In this document: piece by piece, positions 57,905-64,000 of the stretch | Layout of the letters: each line of letters starts with the position of its first letter | How positions within the stretch are numbered: the stretch's first letter is position 1 | DNA from: Ananas comosus | Lineage: Eukaryota; Streptophyta; Magnoliopsida; Poales; Bromeliaceae | Direction of reading: 5' to 3' | Length of the DNA stretch: 64,000 nt | NCBI RefSeq assembly: GCF_001540865.1 | Contig: NC_033637.1 | Span: 4,545,349 to 4,609,348, forward strand | Program-made: the position numbers and the translations under genes | The notes under the pieces: model-generated | Databases searched by the model: none | What the model saw: the letters and a program-made list of their open reading frames with translations, nothing else | Told to the model about the DNA's origin: nothing

Positions 57905-59150
57905 TATAAAGAGAAAGTTGAGGTAGTATATATTGATAGTATATAAATAATATTTATTATTTATTTCTCTAACATTAAATTACTACTATTCCATCCGTAC
58001 TATCACTGAACCTTAAACATTCAATGGTAAATAATAGATAGTGAATACTATTTTCTACCTGTTAATAGTATTATATAGAGAGAGTTGGACTATAATACTA
58101 TTAATAGTGTGCAAATAGTATTTACTATTAACTTTTTGATCATTGAATGTCTTTAATTTAGTGGGGGTTAGTAGAATAGTAATAATCAAAGAGTGAATAA
58201 ATTGATAATAAATATATTTCATATACTATTAATAGTATCACGGTGGCCTCACACTATTAAGTCGTTTTTAATGCTGAGACTTTTGAATTGACGATCGGTT
58301 CAATTAGACTTGATATAGAGTGTTGCAGTATCTAGAACATAAAACTTTGCGGGCTTAAAATCAACGACTTAAAACAAAAATCTCAAAAAAAGTGAAACTA
58401 AAATTTTTGATCAGAAATATTGGTCATGTTTTATATAATATAAAGAATTTTTATAAAAATTTTACGTGATTTGGATATTTCTACAGTGTTAACTTACAAC
58501 TTGCTAATTACGACCATTAAAATTATTAATTTTAGTTCTTTTCGATCACTAGAATGGAGCTAATCGTCGATTCGGAAGTCCCACTATCGAAAACGATTTG
58601 ATATATATATATATAGCTGGACTACTGTGCTCTCATGATCACGAAGGCCTCCGTGCTCCTGAGCCGTTTTTGATGATGAAATTTTCGAATCGACGATCGG
58701 CTCCGTTAGACTTAATCTAGCGTATTTGAAGTTTCTACAAAATAATTTTTACGATTTTTCGATATCATTTACCTAGCAATTGAAAGGATTCAAAATCAAT
58801 AATTTTTAACGGCTGAAAATAAAAATTCTATAAAATGTGGTGATATAGCACTAAAATTTTTGATCAAAAATATTGATCTTGTTGTAGATAGTATAAAGAA
58901 TTTTGTATCAAAATTTCATCTGATTTGAATATTTCTACACCGTTAAACTTGAAAACGGCAGATATCAGCCATTAAAAATTATTGATTTTGAATCCTTTTG
59001 ATCACTAGGTAAATGATATTAAAAAATCACAAAAATTATTTTCTAGAAACTTCAAATACCCTAGATGAAGCCTACCGGAGCCGATTGTCGATTCGAAAAT
59101 TCCATCATCGAAAACGGCTCAGGAGCACAGAGGCCTCCGTGCTCCTATAT
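57905..59150. mobile_element. Cluster of long-TIR relatives, part 2
   Basis: Small palindromic pieces built on ACTATTAATAGT (57905-58245), then a decayed family A element (58250-58605), then a better one (58612-59148). In the last, GGCCTCCGTGCTCCTGAGCC is mirrored by GGCTCAGGAGCACAGAGGCC, and TCGAATCGACGATCGGCTCC by GGAGCCGATTGTCGATTCGA. Confidence 0.65.
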
Positions 59151-59194
59151 ATATATTCATATATATATATATATATATATATATGTATCATATA

Positions 59195-59741
59195 GAGTTT
59201 GGACTGGCCTACTCATTAGTGAGCAAATTTCATTGTTGGTACCAAGTTTTTTTTAGCCTTTGGTATCAACTCTTTCATCATTTCTAACCATTGGATGTAA
59301 AATACTAGTAACCATGAGACACTCTACCTCAAGAGATCACTCAATTCTAACTACTAAGATCATCATACCTACAATTTTTCATCCATGGGTTAAAAAACTT
59401 GCATAGCAAAAAGAGGGTTTAATCTATTAATAGTGATTCCAGGTCTAATTCTATATTATATATTATATATAATATTATATCGATATATTATATAATATAT
59501 AAATATGATATATATATTTGCTGAAAGATTTTTATTTTCAGCAGTTCATTTTGTGCCTACTTGTTTGCTAGGCAAATGAAGTAAAAAAATTATAAAATTT
59601 GATTTATAAATAGTTTCAATAGTGTAGATCATATCTAACAGAGCCGATCATCGAATCGGATGCTATATCGAAAACAACTTATAAGCATGAAGATCTCCGT
59701 ATTTTCGAAAACATAGGAGCCTAGCGCGCGCGCGTTCTCTG

Positions 59742-59828
<87 letters not shown>

Positions 59829-60386
59829 GAGTTAGAATACTATCGATAGTAAACGAGTTTTGTTGCCATTCATTTGTTTTTTATGATAAAGCCTCTAAAT
59901 CGACGATCGGTGTTGTTGAACATGATCTATACCACTTGAAGCGTTTAGAAATTAAATTTTAAATTTTTTCGACATCATTTGCCTAATGATCAAAGGTTTC
60001 AAAATTTATAATTTTAATGGTCGATATGAGGCATTTTTTCGTTTAACGGCGTAAAGATATCCAAATCAATTGAATTTTTGTTAGAAAATTTAAACTATTT
60101 AAAATAAGATCTATACTCTTGATTTTGATTACAAGACTCCTATTATTATTTTTTAAAGAATATTTATTTTTAGCCGTTCATTTTTTTGTCTACTAGATGC
60201 ATAAGAGAGCAATATCGGAAATGTATGAAATTTGATTTTTAAACACTTCAAGTGGCATAGGTCATGTTTAACGGTGTCAATCATCGATTTGGAGGTTTCT
60301 TCATCGAAAACAAATAGGTGACGACAGAGCTCGTTTGCTATTAATAGTATTCTAGCTCAATTCTCTCTCTCTCTCTCTCTCTCCCC

Positions 60387-60418
<32 letters not shown>

Positions 60419-60655
60419 ATTAGGCTGGAATACTATTAATAGCACAAAGCTATTGGTGCTATTAGTTTTTTAACCTTTGGATTGAAAAATATGCGGTTAG
60501 GATGATTTGAGCCCCTTAAGGTTGAGTGGGTGGTTCGTTGAATAGTATTATCTAACGGATAAAAATAATAAAAAAATTAAATCTAACGGTGAAAACTCGA
60601 TAACACCAAGCCTTTGGTACTATCGATAGTATTCCAGCCGAACTTTATACATATA
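59195..60655. mobile_element. Cluster of long-TIR relatives, part 3
   Basis: A family C-like piece (59200-59445), a right half of family A (59525-59725), a pure (GA)n block (59775-59826), a complete 540-bp element (59826-60365; ATACTATCGATAGTAAACGA mirrored by CGTTTGCTATTAATAGTATT), a (CT)n(TA)n tract, and a complete 229-bp family C element (60422-60650; GGCTGGAATACTATTAATAG mirrored by TATCGATAGTATTCCAGCC). Confidence 0.65.
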
Positions 60656-61149
60656 TTTTGATGGCCTTAAAAAAAAAAAAAAAGGTATATAAATCACTTG
60701 AATGTGACTGTGATGGTTCATAGAGAACTGCACGAATTCTGATCACCAGATCCAACCACCTGTCTCTTTTATTTGTGTATTTGTGTTTATTCTCTGCAAC
60801 AATGGCATGCTGTAGGAATTAGGTATAGTATATGAAAACCGTGGTATAAATCACTTGAATGCTTTTATATTGGTATGTGGACGTAAATGGGACAAATTGC
60901 TTGGGGATTTTAATCTCAAATTGTTGAAGTGGATTTTGGGTTGAAGTGGATAAAAATTGGTTGGGGATTTTTATATAGGGCATGTTTGTTTCGGCGAAAG
61001 TGGACTTTGAATTGAAATAGATATTAGGTTGAAGTGGAGTTCGGTGAATCGACGTCGCATCTCGAAGCGCTCTTCTTAATTCGAATGTGCATTGACATCA
61101 AGCTCTTTTCAGCACTTAGTGGGGCGAATTTTTTCAGACCCATTAATTA

Positions 61150-61410
61150 AAAAATCTACATATTAAGAAAATTACAAGCTTTTTTTGTTGGCAAGTTTTT
61201 AGTTTCTGAACTTAATGTTAAATTATTTTTCAAACTTTTAATTTTTAGATCAGCCCGCTAACAGTTTAGAAACCCTCGGTGGTGTACATGTTCTCACTTT
61301 TCAGTGTTAAAAATAAAACAATTAAAAATCTCAAAATTATTAAATTTAAGAGTCTGAAAAATAATTTGACATTAAGTTTTGAAAATAAAAATGTCTAAAA
61401 AATTATTTTA
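61150..61410. repeat. AT-rich inverted-repeat element
   Basis: CTGAACTTAATGTTAAATTA and TTTTTCAAACTTTTAATTTT on the left are mirrored by AAGAGTCTGAAAAATAATTT and GACATTAAGTTTTG on the right. Confidence 0.5.
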
Positions 61411-61944
61411 ATTTATTGATTTTCTTTTGTAATTTTTAATGTACATATGGGATCCCACGCCCATGCCCATGTGGCGACTGATCCCACAACCTCAAAGTAA
61501 TTTTTGTCCTAATAAATGCAATATATAAGCTGCTATAAACTCAATTTTTCGCACAATTTTATTTGAGTCGCTAAAGTTTAATTTATTATAAATTGATTAG
61601 TTTATATATTTAATTTGATTATCAGTTAAAATGAGTGATGTTGTGACAATTGATTTCACAGTACGATGGTGATGATAAAATTGATATATAATTCAATTGC
61701 CATATAAAATTAGATTTAACCTTTATTTTAACGTTATTATCAAAAAAATGACCCAACAACAAAATCAATGCTAAGTTATGTCGGATGGTGTGCCAACTAA
61801 ATTCGCATATTTCTCCATTGGATGGAACTTCACATTAGTAGCAGTTATGGCCTACACCTGGTGCATTCAATTTTTAATTATTATTATTATGAAAAAAGAA
61901 TTCTGAACCAAGAAGGTACAATCAACACTATTATCTAAAATTAT

Positions 61945-62089
61945 TAGCCAAATAATCTCGAAAAATTATAAAATTTAGTTTTCAAACATTCAATAATGTA
62001 GATAAAGTTTAGCGGAGCCGATCGTCAATTTAAAAATCGCATCATTGAAAACAACTTAGTAGCATGGAGACTTCTGTGCTACCAATAGT

Positions 62090-62098
<9 letters not shown>
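61945..62098. mobile_element. Long-TIR element, right half, followed by (CT)n(TA)n
   Basis: GATAAAGTTTAGCGGAGCCG, ATCGTCAATTTAAAAATCGC, ATCATTGAAAACAACTTAGT is the family A right end. As elsewhere, (CT)n and (TA)n follow at once (62093-62140). Confidence 0.6.
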
Positions 62099-62141
<43 letters not shown>

Positions 62142-62170
62142 GATTACCTATTACTAAGAAATCAGAAAAT

Positions 62171-62310
62171 TACCGACTGTCCGTAGCGCAAGTGGCAAAT
62201 AGTTTGGCGGTTGGTATTCGAAGTCCCAAGTTCGAATCTTAATTGATTCACATTTTCAGCTAAGTTTATTTCTAAATGAAATAAACGAAGCGAGTAACAT
62301 GCTATCTATA
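62171..62310 (+). mobile_element. tRNA-derived SINE, best preserved head
   Basis: CCGACTGTCCGTAGCGCAAG then TGGCAAATAGTTTGGCGGTTGG (A-box region), GTCCCAAGTTCGAATC (B-box), GATTCACATTTTCAGC, AAATAAACGAAGCGAGTAAC, GCTATCT end. It lacks an A-tail, so the 3' end may be truncated. Confidence 0.75.
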
Positions 62311-62728
62311 ACGTTGTTATTTGATTTGTAAGAAATAAGTTAAAAAGTTAATTAATGACTTTTCACTCAAGTCCTTTTGAATGATATCAAATATAGAACA
62401 TATTTAGTGAGCTAAACTATGATTTTAAGATCCGGTGTATGAGGTGTACTTGTACATCAGGAGCAACCAATAATTTCCGATCGTTCAGTAACCAATGATA
62501 TCACATCTCTTCCACTAATAAACCAATCAGGACAAGCCACGTACCCAGTCGTATGAAATTGCTATTACCTAATTGGGCTTTGCTCCCAGTCAACCGTTTG
62601 CGTAGTCGATGCGCGTAACTGTTACATGTGTGATGAGACATCAATAATATCAACGTGATTAGACATATGCATGCAATCATAGTACTTGAACAGAAATAAA
62701 CTATATATGTTTTTGAGTAATGCTTTTA

Positions 62729-62741
<13 letters not shown>

Positions 62742-62761
<20 letters not shown>

Positions 62762-62816
62762 CTTTTGAGAGCTAGGTAGCACGCTACCCGCTTCGTTTAT
62801 TTCATTTAGAAATAAA
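62742..62816 (-). mobile_element. tRNA-derived SINE, 3' end only
   Basis: A T-run followed by TTGAGAGCTAGGTAGCACGC and TACCCGCTTCGTTTATTTC. The head is missing, which is the usual 5' truncation. Confidence 0.7.
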
Positions 62817-63113
62817 GAATTTAATTTTAAAAATATAATACTTTAAATTTAAAAGTGAAATTCTAAATTAGGGGAATTTCATATTACTATTTAAAACTAA
62901 ATTTTCTGCAAAGATTTAAAATACAATTTATTCGCACCAGTTTAAAACGTAATGCTAAAAAACTTAGAGAGTATGATTGCTACAAATAGATTTTTCTAGA
63001 GGAATTTAAAATTACTATTTTAAATTTTAAATTCATGTTTAAAAACTAATTGAACCGATTGATTTGACTGATCAGACTTTGACCTATTCTTCAAAAATCT
63101 GATTTTAACCTAT

Positions 63114-63883
63114 NNNNNNNNNNNNNNNNNNNNNNNNNNNNNNNNNNNNNNNNNNNNNNNNNNNNNNNNNNNNNNNNNNNNNNNNNNNNNNNNNNNNNNN
63201 NNNNNNNNNNNNNNNNNNNNNNNNNNNNNNNNNNNNNNNNNNNNNNNNNNNNNNNNNNNNNNNNNNNNNNNNNNNNNNNNNNNNNNNNNNNNNNNNNNNN
63301 NNNNNNNNNNNNNNNNNNNNNNNNNNNNNNNNNNNNNNNNNNNNNNNNNNNNNNNNNNNNNNNNNNNNNNNNNNNNNNNNNNNNNNNNNNNNNNNNNNNN
63401 NNNNNNNNNNNNNNNNNNNNNNNNNNNNNNNNNNNNNNNNNNNNNNNNNNNNNNNNNNNNNNNNNNNNNNNNNNNNNNNNNNNNNNNNNNNNNNNNNNNN
63501 NNNNNNNNNNNNNNNNNNNNNNNNNNNNNNNNNNNNNNNNNNNNNNNNNNNNNNNNNNNNNNNNNNNNNNNNNNNNNNNNNNNNNNNNNNNNNNNNNNNN
63601 NNNNNNNNNNNNNNNNNNNNNNNNNNNNNNNNNNNNNNNNNNNNNNNNNNNNNNNNNNNNNNNNNNNNNNNNNNNNNNNNNNNNNNNNNNNNNNNNNNNN
63701 NNNNNNNNNNNNNNNNNNNNNNNNNNNNNNNNNNNNNNNNNNNNNNNNNNNNNNNNNNNNNNNNNNNNNNNNNNNNNNNNNNNNNNNNNNNNNNNNNNNN
63801 NNNNNNNNNNNNNNNNNNNNNNNNNNNNNNNNNNNNNNNNNNNNNNNNNNNNNNNNNNNNNNNNNNNNNNNNNNNNNNNNNNN
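63114..63883. other. Assembly gap (770 N)
   Basis: Unbroken run of N; content unknown. Confidence 0.99.
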
Positions 63884-64000
63884 ATCGTATTTAGAAATAA
63901 AACTATTTCTAAAATTTCTATAATTTAAATTAATGCATAATTTGAGAAGCACTAAAACATTTAAAGTAGATTCCTAAATTAATGACTAATAATTGCATAA

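Larger units (their letters stand above)
60660..63113. other. Intergenic, no gene seen
   Basis: AT-rich sequence with the inverted-repeat element at 61.2 kb, a long-TIR half element, two SINEs, and a short repeat near 62.43-62.57 kb (GTGTATGAGGTGTACTTGTA). Confidence 0.5.

Noticed and set aside
63110..63952. 280-codon frame across the gap
   Set aside because: Consists almost entirely of undetermined bases.

Overview
This is a gene-poor, repeat-rich stretch of a flowering-plant nuclear genome. GT-AG introns, a GC-rich first exon followed by AT-rich introns (RMI1), tRNA-derived SINEs and many short inverted-repeat elements point to a monocot; a non-grass commelinid such as pineapple (Ananas) is my best guess, but it rests on the general look of genes and repeats and is tentative. 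There is one 770-base assembly gap (63114-63883) and one single N (26622).

Four protein genes can be read with confidence. They are an ACT-domain-repeat (ACR) protein on the minus strand at 13.5-16.2 kb (7 exons, 450 aa); an intronless F-box protein on the plus strand at 21.4-22.6 kb (430 aa, probably with a 5' UTR exon near 19.2 kb); RMI1, the OB-fold subunit of the RecQ-Top3-Rmi1 dissolvasome, on the plus strand at 42.5-49.3 kb (8 exons, 593 aa); and an 11-beta-hydroxysteroid-dehydrogenase-like short-chain dehydrogenase on the minus strand at 50.3-56.4 kb (6 exons, 349 aa), converging with RMI1. A fifth locus (36.9-40.8 kb, minus) is an LRR receptor-like pseudokinase of the At3g03770 type. 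It carries an in-frame stop, no start codon ahead of the conserved N-terminus, and a one-base frameshift in the glycine-loop exon, so I call it a pseudogene (or badly sequenced).

Between the genes lie broken and rearranged copies of the same loci. The promoter and first four exons of the ACR gene recur almost unchanged at 28.4-29.9 kb, and its 3' flank recurs at 34.3-34.9 kb. The sequence just after the HSD stop codon recurs inverted behind the F-box gene, and part of an HSD intron recurs at 32.0 kb. The 31.1-34.2 kb region is a mosaic of degraded copies of an RMI1 OB-fold exon joined to an unrecognised acidic, lysine/glutamate-rich repeat protein. This mosaic is the most unusual thing in the window.

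The rest is transposon debris: at least seven copies of one tRNA-derived SINE, Mutator-like MITEs with perfect 9-bp target duplications, hAT-like elements with 8-bp duplications, a Tourist-like MITE in RMI1 intron 2, a probable Copia LTR remnant, and a dense run of long-TIR elements at 56.7-60.7 kb, each bordered by (CT)n/(TA)n microsatellites. No RNA gene, CRISPR array, or intact autonomous transposon was found. Repeat similarities were judged by eye, without alignment software.
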